Assembly (NCBI GenBank): GCA_031280615.1
Contig: JAITGO010000020.1
Location: 62,001 to 126,000 of the forward strand
From: Desulfobulbus sp.
GTDB lineage: Bacteria > Desulfobacterota > Desulfobulbia > Desulfobulbales > Desulfobulbaceae
Direction: 5' to 3'
Length of the DNA: 64,000 bases
The notes beneath the pieces were generated by a model. That model did no database searches. It worked only from the letters and a program-made list of their open reading frames with translations, and was not told where the DNA came from. Positions 1 through 7,716 of this stretch are shown here, in pieces. The translations under genes and the position numbers were made by a program. Position 1 is the stretch's first letter. Each line of letters opens with the position of its first letter.

Positions 1-401
1 GGTTCGGTCTCGGACAGCAGGTCGAAACCCCGTTCACGGTAAAAATTCCTGGTGCGTTCGGTGGTCCGGCCGTACAGGCTGCCGTCGCCGTCAAGGTAGA
101 CCGAGGCGTAGGGAGGGATGGTGGTTCCCGGGGCGGCGGTGATGAACAGGCTGGTGTAGGCGGTGCGCAGATCGTCGAGGGGATCGGCGGTTTCTTCCCG
201 CCATGTCCGCATTGCCGCAAGCTCGGCCTGCCAATCGAGGGAAGCGAGCAGCGACTCGAAGGCATCGAAAAACGGTTCGTTGCAAAAGGCGGGGTCGGGA
301 TAGCGCATGGTGAGCGCCAAAAAGGAATAGAGGGAGCTGAGGGTGGCGGCTTCGGTTGCCGAGGCGTCGTCCTGATCGGGAGGTAAGCTGTGTGCGGCCA
401 T
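1..401 (-). CDS. TorD/NarJ-family redox enzyme maturation chaperone (3' end cut by window)
   Basis: A reading frame starts at the ATG complementary to 399-401 and runs off the left edge, giving 133 residues. The visible part is mostly helical, with the segment PPYASVYLDGDGSLYGR followed by a T-x-x-x-R-x-FY-x-x-x-GF pattern; this P-x-x-SV-Y-L-G motif is typical of TorD/DmsD/NarJ chaperones. These cytoplasmic proteins bind the twin-arginine leader or apoenzyme of molybdopterin oxidoreductases and hold it until the cofactor is inserted. Its client enzyme is not in the window. No strong ribosome binding site is visible before the ATG, so the start is tentative. The family call rests on the motif and is fairly secure; the subfamily is not. 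Confidence 0.7.
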   Translation of the reverse strand, partial: MAAHSLPPDQDDASATEAATLSSLYSFLALTMRYPDPAFCNEPFFDAFESLLASLDWQAELAAMRTWREETADPLDDLRTAYTSLFITAAPGTTIPPYASVYLDGDGSLYGRTTERTRNFYRERGFDLLSETE

Positions 402-721
402 GGAGCAAAGTATACTGGCGGATCGGTGACGGACGATCTGCGTGACCTCGGTTGACGGTCGGGGAATAAGGTTGCGAGGCTCCGCTACAGGAGCCAATTG
501 CCAGCGATAAGCCGCTTTTCTACAGTTGACCCGCCTGCCTCTGTCGTTCCTTGAATCCGCACACTGTAGCATACAATCTTTTTTTGCACAAGATACCTGT
601 ACTTCCTACTAAAGGTTTCGATGCAGCCAGTCGATAAGACGAAAAGAGAGAGGTGCATGCTCATGGATGAGAGTCAGCGCCTCGTTCGCCCATCATCGTC
701 AATGAAACCAGGGAAGGAATC
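402..721. other. Divergent intergenic region, possible promoter at 551-577
   Basis: This 320-base region separates the leftward TorD-like gene from the rightward EF-hand protein gene. No credible gene is seen. A possible plus-strand promoter is TTGAAT at 551-556 and TACAAT at 572-577, but the 15-base spacing is short, so it is only a candidate. A T-rich stretch followed by GCACAAG lies just downstream at about 578-591. Confidence 0.3.
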
Positions 722-1813
722 ATGAAGATCGCAGAATCCGCCATCCAGCTCGCCAGTTCCAGAACCGCAATCGAACATTCAGAACGCCAGGAGTCGCTCA
801 CCGTGTGGCGGCCTGACCAGGAGACCGCCCGTACCGAGAGCCGGAACGGCGCCAACGATGCCATCAAACAGCAGGCCGACCAGCTCGCCCGAGAGGCGGC
901 CAAGGTGTCGTTGTCCGAAGCCGCTAAGCAGCAACGAACCGTCGTGGCTGCTAAGTCCGCCGAGACCGATGATTCGCCGTTATCGGACGATCCGAAAACC
1001 GACCTGAACTTGCGCATCCTCAAGACCCTGTTCGAAAAGCTCACCGGCAGGAAATTCAAGACGACCGAGGTGCCAGTCGCGCAGCAGGCCGCCCAAGCCC
1101 AGGCCCCGGCCCAGGAAGGAGGGCAGGGGGGGCAACTGCCTCCGGGATGGGGGATGCGCTACGAGAGTCACGAAACCTACCACGAAGCGGAATCCACCAC
1201 CTTCGATGCCAAAGGCACAGTGCTCACAACCGACGGCCAGCAGATCGAAATCGACATCCAGTTGAACATGAGTCGGAGCTTTACCGCGACGATAGACGAG
1301 GTGTTGCAGATCCGTCGGACAGAGGTCACGGATCCGTTGGTGATCAATTTCAACGGCACTGCCGCCCAATTAACTCAAAAGACGTTTAGTTTCGACATCG
1401 ACACCGACGGAACCGACAACCAGATCGCCTTTGTCGGGCCTGGTTCCGGTTTTCTGGCCCTTGACGCCAACAATGACGGCATGATCAACAACGGCAGCGA
1501 GCTGTTCGGCACCAAAAGCGGCGACGGGTTTGCCGACTTGGCCGCCTACGACAACGACCACAATGGCTGGATCGACGAAAACGATAGCATCTTTTCCCGG
1601 CTGCGGATCTGGATGAAGACCGAGTCGGGCGAGGATAAATTGCTGACCTTGAAGGATCAGGGGGTCGGTGCCATTTATCTCGGCCGGATCGATACCCCCT
1701 TCAGCGTCAAGGACGATAGCAACGCCCTGCAGGGCCAGGTCCGTGCCACCGGTCTTTTCCTGTTCGAGAAAGGCGGGACAGGCACCATGCAACAGCTGGA
1801 TTTGGTCGCCTGA
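722..1813 (+). CDS. EF-hand-like calcium-binding protein of the RTX/VCBS-associated type
   Basis: The product is 363 residues. About residues 1-140 are polar, helical and low in recognisable motifs. From about 190 onward comes a pattern familiar from RTX/VCBS-associated proteins: DPLVINFNG, then FDIDTDG, then GFLALDANNDGMINNGSELF, then YDNDHNGWID. These are Asp/Asn-rich EF-hand-like loops expected to bind calcium. The third loop of the usual module, after the RIW segment, has lost most acidic ligands. There is no signal peptide and no RTX nonapeptide array, and no type I secretion genes are adjacent, so location and role are unclear. The start ATG follows the sequence GGAAGGAATC, a good ribosome binding site. 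I am confident of the family, not of a function. Confidence 0.75.
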   Translation: MKIAESAIQLASSRTAIEHSERQESLTVWRPDQETARTESRNGANDAIKQQADQLAREAAKVSLSEAAKQQRTVVAAKSAETDDSPLSDDPKTDLNLRILKTLFEKLTGRKFKTTEVPVAQQAAQAQAPAQEGGQGGQLPPGWGMRYESHETYHEAESTTFDAKGTVLTTDGQQIEIDIQLNMSRSFTATIDEVLQIRRTEVTDPLVINFNGTAAQLTQKTFSFDIDTDGTDNQIAFVGPGSGFLALDANNDGMINNGSELFGTKSGDGFADLAAYDNDHNGWIDENDSIFSRLRIWMKTESGEDKLLTLKDQGVGAIYLGRIDTPFSVKDDSNALQGQVRATGLFLFEKGGTGTMQQLDLVA

Positions 1814-1872
1814 GCCCTCCTGCCACACCCATCGACAAACAAAAAACGCCCTGAAACCAAGCGGTTTGTCAC

Positions 1873-1901
1873 TTGACGGGCTGCTTTTCTGTTGTTATAA
1901 G
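1873..1901 (+). promoter_or_regulatory. Predicted sigma-70-type promoter for the FlK-like thioesterase gene
   Basis: TTGACG at 1873-1878 and TATAAG at 1896-1901 are separated by exactly 17 bases, a near-consensus housekeeping promoter. It lies about 100 bases upstream of the thioesterase start. Just before it, an imperfect stem with inner arms AAACC and GGTTT (about 1843-1880) could end transcription of the upstream calcium-binding protein gene. Confidence 0.6.
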
Positions 1902-2000
1902 CTTAATTTTTCGAATATTTTCTATTTTTCATCGTCGGCTGCAGTGGTGCGGGTCAAAAACCGTACCGGTCGTGGCCGGGACGTGGCAAGGAGAGCGAGT

Positions 2001-2381
2001 ATGGAAATTCAGATCCCCGCAGGAGTCAAGGGCAAGGAAGAGGTGATGGTGACCTTGGAGACAACCGCCGCCCGCTACGGCAGCGGGTTGGTCGAGGTGT
2101 TTGCGACGCCGGCCATGGTCGCCCTGATGGAGAAGACCTGTCTGGTCTCGGTGCTTCCCTTTTTGCCGGAAGGGTTCGGCACGGTGGGCATCAAGGTCGA
2201 TATCGCCCACACCAAGGCGACCCCGGTCGGGATGAAGGTCACCTGCGAGTCGACCCTAGTCGAGGTGGACCGCCGCCGGTTGGTGTTCGAACTGGTGGCC
2301 CACGACGAGAAGGGCGAGATTGGCCGGGGTCGGCACGAGCGCTTCATCATCGATACCGGAAAATTCATGGAAAAATTGTAA
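2001..2381 (+). CDS. FlK-like hotdog-fold thioesterase
   Basis: A 126-residue single-domain protein of the fluoroacetyl-CoA thioesterase-like hotdog family (COG5496 type). The ATG at 2001 follows an AAGGAGAGCGAGT ribosome binding site. Candidate catalytic residues are T36 and E44 in FATPAMVALME and H70 in VDIAHT. Their spacing (8 and 26 residues) matches the known FlK triad T42/E50/H76. The family hydrolyses acyl-CoA thioesters in the cytoplasm; most members outside Streptomyces act on unknown acyl-CoAs, so fluoroacetyl-CoA is not implied. The gene appears monocistronic, with its own promoter upstream and a convergent gene downstream; the 79-base gap contains a small AAGCGC/GCGCTT stem at 2425-2439. 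Confidence 0.8.
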   Translation: MEIQIPAGVKGKEEVMVTLETTAARYGSGLVEVFATPAMVALMEKTCLVSVLPFLPEGFGTVGIKVDIAHTKATPVGMKVTCESTLVEVDRRRLVFELVAHDEKGEIGRGRHERFIIDTGKFMEKL

Positions 2382-2460
2382 GCCGGTATGCTGCCGGGCA
2401 GCTGTCTCCGGATGCGGGCAGGGAAAGCGCCTCGCGCTTGGTCCGGTTTTGCGGGTGGCG

Positions 2461-3000
2461 TCAGTTCGTTTTCCCGTGATGGTAGCGGTTCAGCACCCCG
2501 TACAGCATGTCGGGCAGGTCGTTTTTCTGGCGGGAGCTGCGCTGGATCTGTTTGAGGCATTTGTCGAAGGTGACCGGTTCGCCGAGAAAGATGTGCCGGA
2601 GCAGCAGCGAGATCAGCCGGGTGATGGTGGTCAGGTTGGCGATCCGAGCCTGGAGTTCGTGGTCGCGGTCAAAGGCGGTCGAGGCGAAGATCTCGACCGG
2701 CTTGCCGTTGACCTCGCTCACCGAAAGGTACCATTTGTTGCGGTCGCGGTCGATGGTCCGGTAGCGCTTGCCGTCGAGTACCTCAGGTAGTTCGGCTTCG
2801 CCCTCGATCGGTTGCGGGATCGCTTCGGGGAGGATCGCCTCTCTCCGATGGCGCAGCCACAGCCGCTTCACCACTTCCGGTTGTTCCTGCACGGCGTGGT
2901 CGAGGGCCGCGCAGGAGGGGCAAAGTTCCTGGGCGTCGTCGGCTTGTGCTTCCCGAAGGTTGCAGATCGTACAGAGGGTAGGGGTGGGCTCGGCGGTCAC
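2461..3000 (-). CDS. Zinc-ribbon plus TSCPD-like domain protein
   Basis: A GTG start at 3000 is chosen because GGAG sits seven bases upstream and the zinc-ribbon motif begins soon after; the product is 179 residues. Residues 10-30 contain CTIC and CPSC (C10, C13, C27, C30), a likely zinc site. From about residue 90 the protein reads NKWYLSVSEVNGKPVEIFAS, then an ITRLISLLLRH segment and a C-terminal helix. This resembles the TSCPD domain found at the C-terminus of B12-dependent ribonucleotide reductases and as stand-alone proteins. No reductase gene is nearby. A role as a partner or regulator of ribonucleotide reductase is inferred from the domain only. It diverges from ileS across a 294-base gap. 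Confidence 0.6.
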   Translation of the reverse strand: MTAEPTPTLCTICNLREAQADDAQELCPSCAALDHAVQEQPEVVKRLWLRHRREAILPEAIPQPIEGEAELPEVLDGKRYRTIDRDRNKWYLSVSEVNGKPVEIFASTAFDRDHELQARIANLTTITRLISLLLRHIFLGEPVTFDKCLKQIQRSSRQKNDLPDMLYGVLNRYHHGKTN

Positions 3001-3294
3001 GATGCAACTCCATGTGGTTGAAAATCGGTTGGCGGGGCGCCCTTCCGTCGGCTCCGCAATCCCTCGACAATACACCGGCGGCAAAAAAAGACAAGCAGGG
3101 ATGTCGGCCGCTTTTTTCTTCTCTTGCATATCGCCTGTTCCCGTTTTGCCTCCGCCTTCTCCGTTCCCCGCGCCATGCCGCCACCGGCCCGGCCGCCTTT
3201 TCCCTTGCACTCTGATGCGGGATTGGTAAAATCTTTCTCTTTGCAATCAGTTTCACCACGATGCCTTTTTTCTTTCGCTCGATCGGGAACAACA

Positions 3295-6102
3295 ATGGAC
3301 TACAGGGAAACACTGAACCTGCCGCAGACTAAATTTAAGATGAAGGCCAATCTGACCCAGCGCGAGCCGATGGTGCTCAAGCGTTGGGACCAGGACGACC
3401 TGTACGGGAAAGTGCAGGAGGCCACCGCCGGCAGGCCCCTGTTCGTGCTCCATGACGGCCCGCCCTATGCCAACGGCAACATCCATTTGGGCACGGCCTT
3501 CAACAAGGTGCTCAAGGACATCATCCTCCGGTCCAAGCGGATGGCCGGTTTCAACGCGCCCTACATTCCCGGCTGGGACTGCCACGGCCTGCCGATCGAG
3601 CACAATGTCGACCTGGAGCTGGGAGAAAAGAAGCAGAGCATCTCCACTCTGGGCAAGCGCTCGGCCTGCCGCGGTTACGCCGAAAAATGGATCAAGAAGC
3701 AGAAGGAGCAGTTCAAGCGCCTGGGGGTCATCGGCGACTGGGGCAATCCCTACCTGACCATGAACTACGCTTACGAGGCGATTATCGCCCGGGAGTTCAA
3801 TACATTTCTCCTCTCCGGCGCGGTGGTCCGTTCCAAAAAACCGGTCTACTGGTGCGCCACCTGCGGCACGGCCCTGGCCGAGGCGGAAGTCGACTATGCC
3901 GATCACACCTCGCCCTCGGTCTATGTCAAGTTTCCGGTGATCGACGACCTCGGTCCCTTGGCGCCGGAGCTGGCGGGGCGCAAGGTTTCGGTGCTGATTT
4001 GGACCACCACTCCTTGGACCCTGCCGGCCAACCTGGCCATTGCCTTCCATCCCGATTTCGAATACGCGGCGGTGGCGGTCGGCGACGAGACCTGGATTCT
4101 GGCCAAGGAATTGGTGGCCTCCTGCATGGAGCAGTTCGGCATTGAGCAGTATGCGATCCTCGCCGCCTTTTCCGCCGCCGGCCTCGAGGGCAAGCGCTGC
4201 CGCCATCCCTTCATGGAGCGCGATTCCCTGATGGTGCTGGCCGACTACGTCACCGCCGATTCGGGTACCGGCTGCGTTCACACCGCGCCGGGCCACGGCG
4301 CCGACGACTACCTCACCGGTCTGCGCTACGGCCTGGACATCCTGTCGCCGGTGGATGACGCCGGTTGCTACACCGCCGAGGCCGGGCCTTACCAGGGGCA
4401 GCAAATTCCCCGGGTCAATCGGCAGATCATCGCCGACATGGCCTCCCAGGGCTCGCTGGTCAAGGAGGCGTCGATCCGCCACAGCTATCCCCATTGCTGG
4501 CGCTGCAAGGAGCCGGTGATGTACCGGGCCACGGCCCAGTGGTTCATCTCCATGGACAACCTTGAACTGCGCGCCAAGGCTTTGGCCGCGATCAACCAGG
4601 TCAAATGGACCCCGGCCTGGGGACAGCAGCGGATCTACGGCATGATCGAGGCCCGGCCGGACTGGTGTCTGTCGCGGCAACGGACCTGGGGTGTACCGGT
4701 CACGGTGCTGACTTGCACCGCCTGCGGCGAGATCCTCAAGCACCAGGCGGTCTGCGACCGGATCGACGAGCTGTTCATGCAGGAGGGGGCCGATGCCTGG
4801 TTCAAGCACGAGGCCGCGGACTTCATCCCCGAGGGCGTGGCCTGCGCGTGCGGCGGCCGCGAGTTCGCCAAGGAGTCGGACATCCTCGACGTCTGGTTCG
4901 ATTCCGGCGTGAGCCATGCGGCGGTGGTCGAGGCACGGACAGAGCTGCGGGCCCCGGCGGATCTCTACCTGGAAGGCAGCGACCAGCACCGGGGCTGGTT
5001 CCAATCCTCCCTGCTCACTTCGGTGGGCACCAGGGGCCGTGCCCCTTACTTGGGCGTGCTCACCCATGGCTATGTGGTCGACGGGCAGGGCAAGAAAATG
5101 TCCAAGTCGGTGGGCAACGTGGTGGCGCCCCAAGAGGTGATCGACCGGTACGGGGCCGAGGTGCTGCGGTTGTGGGTGGCCAGCGAGAACTACCAGGACG
5201 ACGTCAAGGTTTCGGATGAAATCCTCAAGCACGTCTCCGACGCCTACCGCAAGATGCGCAACACCCTGCGCTTTCTCTTAAGCAACCTCTACGATTTCAA
5301 TCCAACCGAAGACGGCGTGGCGTTGGCCGACCTGCATGAGATCGACCGCTGGGCCCTGGTTAGGTTCGCCGAACTGAACGAGCGCATCACCCGCGCCTAC
5401 GAGCGCTACGAGTTCCACGCCGTCTACCATGGGCTGCACAATTTTTGCGGCACCACCATCTCCAGTCTTTACATGGACGTGCTTAAGGACCGGCTGTACT
5501 GCTCGCTGCCCAACGGCCCGGAGCGACGTGCCGCCCAAACGGTGATCTACCGGATTCTCGACGGCCTGCTGCGACTGATGTCGCCGGTGCTCTGCTTCAC
5601 GGCCGCCGAGGCCTGGGAGCATCTGCACCAGTTGGAGGCGAATGCTCCGCTTGAACGAAGCATCTTTTTCGCCGATTTCGCCGACGTGGGCGACATCGGC
5701 CGGGATGCCGCCTTCGACGAACACTGGACCCGGCTGCTGGCCCTGCGCGGCGCCATCACCAAAGTGCTGGAAGGGGCGCGCCAAGACAAGGTGATTGGGC
5801 TGGCGCTCGATGCCGAGGTGGTCCTGCGGGGCACTGCCGATTGGGCGGAGTTCGTGGCCGGCAGCGCGGAACAACTGCGGGAGCTGTGCATCGTTTCCGG
5901 CCTGCGCCTGGCGGATGGGCAAGACGACGACAGGGTCTTTGTCGGGGCCGAGGGACTGGAGGGCATCGAGATTGCGGTCGGGCCGGCGCCCGGTGCCAAG
6001 TGCGAGCGCTGCTGGACCATTTCGCCCTCGGTCGGCGGGGATGCGGCACACCCCAGCCTCTGCGCCCGCTGCGCCGCCGTGGTGCGCCAACTGGCGGTCT
6101 GA
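3295..6102 (+). CDS. ileS: Isoleucyl-tRNA synthetase
   Basis: The product is 935 residues, close to the 938 of the E. coli enzyme. It charges tRNA-Ile with isoleucine in the cytoplasm. The class I HIGH signature appears as HLGT (64-67) inside PPYANGNIHLG. The KMSKS loop is present as GKKMSKSVGN. The editing domain includes WTTTPWTLPAN, and the C-terminus has the zinc site CERCW and CARC. A longer frame extends upstream to 3124, but homology begins at MDYRETLNLPQT, so the ATG at 3295 is chosen. The stop is 10 bases from lspA, an ileS-lspA pairing common in proteobacteria, suggesting cotranscription. Confidence 0.97.
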   Translation: MDYRETLNLPQTKFKMKANLTQREPMVLKRWDQDDLYGKVQEATAGRPLFVLHDGPPYANGNIHLGTAFNKVLKDIILRSKRMAGFNAPYIPGWDCHGLPIEHNVDLELGEKKQSISTLGKRSACRGYAEKWIKKQKEQFKRLGVIGDWGNPYLTMNYAYEAIIAREFNTFLLSGAVVRSKKPVYWCATCGTALAEAEVDYADHTSPSVYVKFPVIDDLGPLAPELAGRKVSVLIWTTTPWTLPANLAIAFHPDFEYAAVAVGDETWILAKELVASCMEQFGIEQYAILAAFSAAGLEGKRCRHPFMERDSLMVLADYVTADSGTGCVHTAPGHGADDYLTGLRYGLDILSPVDDAGCYTAEAGPYQGQQIPRVNRQIIADMASQGSLVKEASIRHSYPHCWRCKEPVMYRATAQWFISMDNLELRAKALAAINQVKWTPAWGQQRIYGMIEARPDWCLSRQRTWGVPVTVLTCTACGEILKHQAVCDRIDELFMQEGADAWFKHEAADFIPEGVACACGGREFAKESDILDVWFDSGVSHAAVVEARTELRAPADLYLEGSDQHRGWFQSSLLTSVGTRGRAPYLGVLTHGYVVDGQGKKMSKSVGNVVAPQEVIDRYGAEVLRLWVASENYQDDVKVSDEILKHVSDAYRKMRNTLRFLLSNLYDFNPTEDGVALADLHEIDRWALVRFAELNERITRAYERYEFHAVYHGLHNFCGTTISSLYMDVLKDRLYCSLPNGPERRAAQTVIYRILDGLLRLMSPVLCFTAAEAWEHLHQLEANAPLERSIFFADFADVGDIGRDAAFDEHWTRLLALRGAITKVLEGARQDKVIGLALDAEVVLRGTADWAEFVAGSAEQLRELCIVSGLRLADGQDDDRVFVGAEGLEGIEIAVGPAPGAKCERCWTISPSVGGDAAHPSLCARCAAVVRQLAV

Positions 6103-6112
6103 AGGGGCGGCG

Positions 6113-6580
6113 ATGCTTGTTTTTTCCTTCATCATCCTGGCGGTGGTCGGCATCGACCAGGCGAGCAAGGCCTGGATCGTCGCGCATTTTGCCCTGTACG
6201 AGAGCGTGGAGGTCATCCCCGGCCTGTTCAACCTGACCCATTTGACCAATAACGGCGCCGCCTTCGGCATGCTGGCCGGCCAGCCGGCGCTCTGGCGGCA
6301 GGTGTTCTTCATCGTTGCCGCCGGTATAGCCCTGGTGTGCATCTGGATTGCCCAGCGCAGTTTCAGCCCGCGCAGCCGGGCCTACACGGTGGCCCTGGCC
6401 CTGATCGCTGGCGGGGCCATCGGCAACCTGATCGACCGGATCCGATGGGGATTCGTGGTCGATTTCCTGGACTTTTACCTGGGACAGTCGCACTGGCCCG
6501 CCTTTAATGTCGCCGATTCCGCGATCACCGTCGGCGTCGCCCTGTTCATTGGATACAATCTCCTGTTCGACCGGCAATGA
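6113..6580 (+). CDS. lspA: Lipoprotein signal peptidase (signal peptidase II)
   Basis: A 155-residue inner-membrane aspartyl protease that cleaves diacylglyceryl-modified prolipoproteins. Four hydrophobic segments are visible. The conserved GNLIDR and VVDF segment and the FNVADS segment carry the catalytic pair D117 and D135, corresponding to the family's two aspartates. The ATG at 6113 follows a GAAGGGGCGG ribosome binding site lying just after the ileS stop, so translation is probably coupled. Several predicted lipoproteins in this window would be its substrates. Confidence 0.96.
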   Translation: MLVFSFIILAVVGIDQASKAWIVAHFALYESVEVIPGLFNLTHLTNNGAAFGMLAGQPALWRQVFFIVAAGIALVCIWIAQRSFSPRSRAYTVALALIAGGAIGNLIDRIRWGFVVDFLDFYLGQSHWPAFNVADSAITVGVALFIGYNLLFDRQ

Positions 6581-6612
6581 GCCGGTGGGCGGGTCAATAA
6601 CGACCGATTTGC

Positions 6613-7566
6613 ATGCGCATGAAAAAAACCGCAATTCTCTTTCCGGGACAAGGGTCCCAATATGTGGGCATGGGCCAGGCCTTTGTCGAGCAGGATGCCG
6701 ATGCCGCGGCCTTGATGGATCTGGCCGAGCGGATCTCCGGCTTCCCGATCCGAACCCTGTGCTTCCAAGGACCGCTGGCGGATCTGACCCGAGTGCTCTA
6801 CCTCCAGCCGGCCCTGACCGCAATCAACCTGATCTGCTGGCAGCAGTTGCTCAAGGCGCTGCCAGGATTCACCCCTGCCTTTTTCGCCGGCCACAGCCTG
6901 GGCGAGTATTCCGCCTTGTACGGGGCCGGGGTGCTGACCCTGGAGGATACCCTGGCGCTGGTGACCAAGCGCGGCCAGTTGATGGAGCGCGAGGGTGCGG
7001 CGCATCCCGGCGGCATGCGGGCGGTTTTGGGGCTGGATATCGAGCGGATCGAGGCCATCCTGGCCGATTTTAACGGGCCGGGCGTGGCGGTGGTGGCCAA
7101 CCATAACACCGCATCCCAGATCGTCCTTTCCGGCGACGCGGCCGGACTCGACAGCGTCTGCGCGGTCTGCGCCGACCAAGGCGGCAAGGTCATCCCGCTT
7201 AATGTCAGCGTTGCCAACCATAGCCCACTGGTGGCCGGCGCGGTCGACGATTTTGCCGCTTTCATGGCCGACATCGCCTTCCATTCTCCCCAGGTGCCGG
7301 TGTTGTGCAACGTCACCGGCAGCGAGGAACGGGATCCCGGCCAATTGAAGGCAATCATGGCCCGCCAGATCGCCTCCCGGGTCCGCTGGCTGCCGATTGT
7401 CGAGCGCATGATCGCCGACGGGGTCGAGGTGATGGTCGAACTGGGGCCCAAGAACGTCCTGGCCGGGATGATCAGGAAAATCCTGCCGAAACAGTCCGCC
7501 ATCGTCTGCGTCCAGGCCGATACCCCGGAGAGTCTGGCCAAGGTGGCCGAGATCGTGGCCGACTGA
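6613..7566 (+). CDS. fabD: Malonyl-CoA:acyl carrier protein transacylase
   Basis: The product is 317 residues and moves malonyl groups from CoA to acyl carrier protein to start fatty acid elongation. Motifs are FPGQGSQ near the N-terminus, the nucleophile elbow GHSLGE with S95, and a late ELGPKNVL segment. Two in-frame ATGs (6613 and 6619) are possible; neither has a strong ribosome binding site, and the first is kept. It lies 32 bases after lspA, so it probably belongs to the ileS-lspA transcript. No other fatty-acid genes follow; ffh comes next. Confidence 0.95.
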   Translation: MRMKKTAILFPGQGSQYVGMGQAFVEQDADAAALMDLAERISGFPIRTLCFQGPLADLTRVLYLQPALTAINLICWQQLLKALPGFTPAFFAGHSLGEYSALYGAGVLTLEDTLALVTKRGQLMEREGAAHPGGMRAVLGLDIERIEAILADFNGPGVAVVANHNTASQIVLSGDAAGLDSVCAVCADQGGKVIPLNVSVANHSPLVAGAVDDFAAFMADIAFHSPQVPVLCNVTGSEERDPGQLKAIMARQIASRVRWLPIVERMIADGVEVMVELGPKNVLAGMIRKILPKQSAIVCVQADTPESLAKVAEIVAD

Positions 7567-7599
7567 TAACCTCCCGGACCACCATGATTTTCTTCTTGC

Positions 7600-7628
7600 T
7601 TGACAAGCGAAGGCATGTCGGGTATGTA
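7600..7628 (+). promoter_or_regulatory. Candidate promoter upstream of the ffh-rpsP-trmD-rplS operon
   Basis: A perfect -35 hexamer TTGACA at 7600-7605 and a weaker -10 TATGTA at 7623-7628 are spaced by 17 bases in the gap between fabD and ffh. It would drive the translation and protein-targeting operon that follows. Confidence 0.5.
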
Positions 7629-7716
7629 TCCCAATTTCCCGCGCGGAGCCGTTAGGGGCGTCCGTGGCGGCTATTGCACGGTGAATCCTTCATGACATTG
7701 TCCCGTATAGAGCACC

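Noticed and set aside
576..591. Shared CTTTTTTTGCACAAG-like string, also near 55356-55371
   Set aside because: The copies differ by one T and one overlaps a predicted minus-strand promoter; with only two AT-rich copies, chance is the simplest explanation.
3253..5232. 659-residue minus-strand open frame
   Set aside because: It lies antisense to ileS, whose motifs are intact; high GC content makes long shadow frames common. No domain is recognisable.
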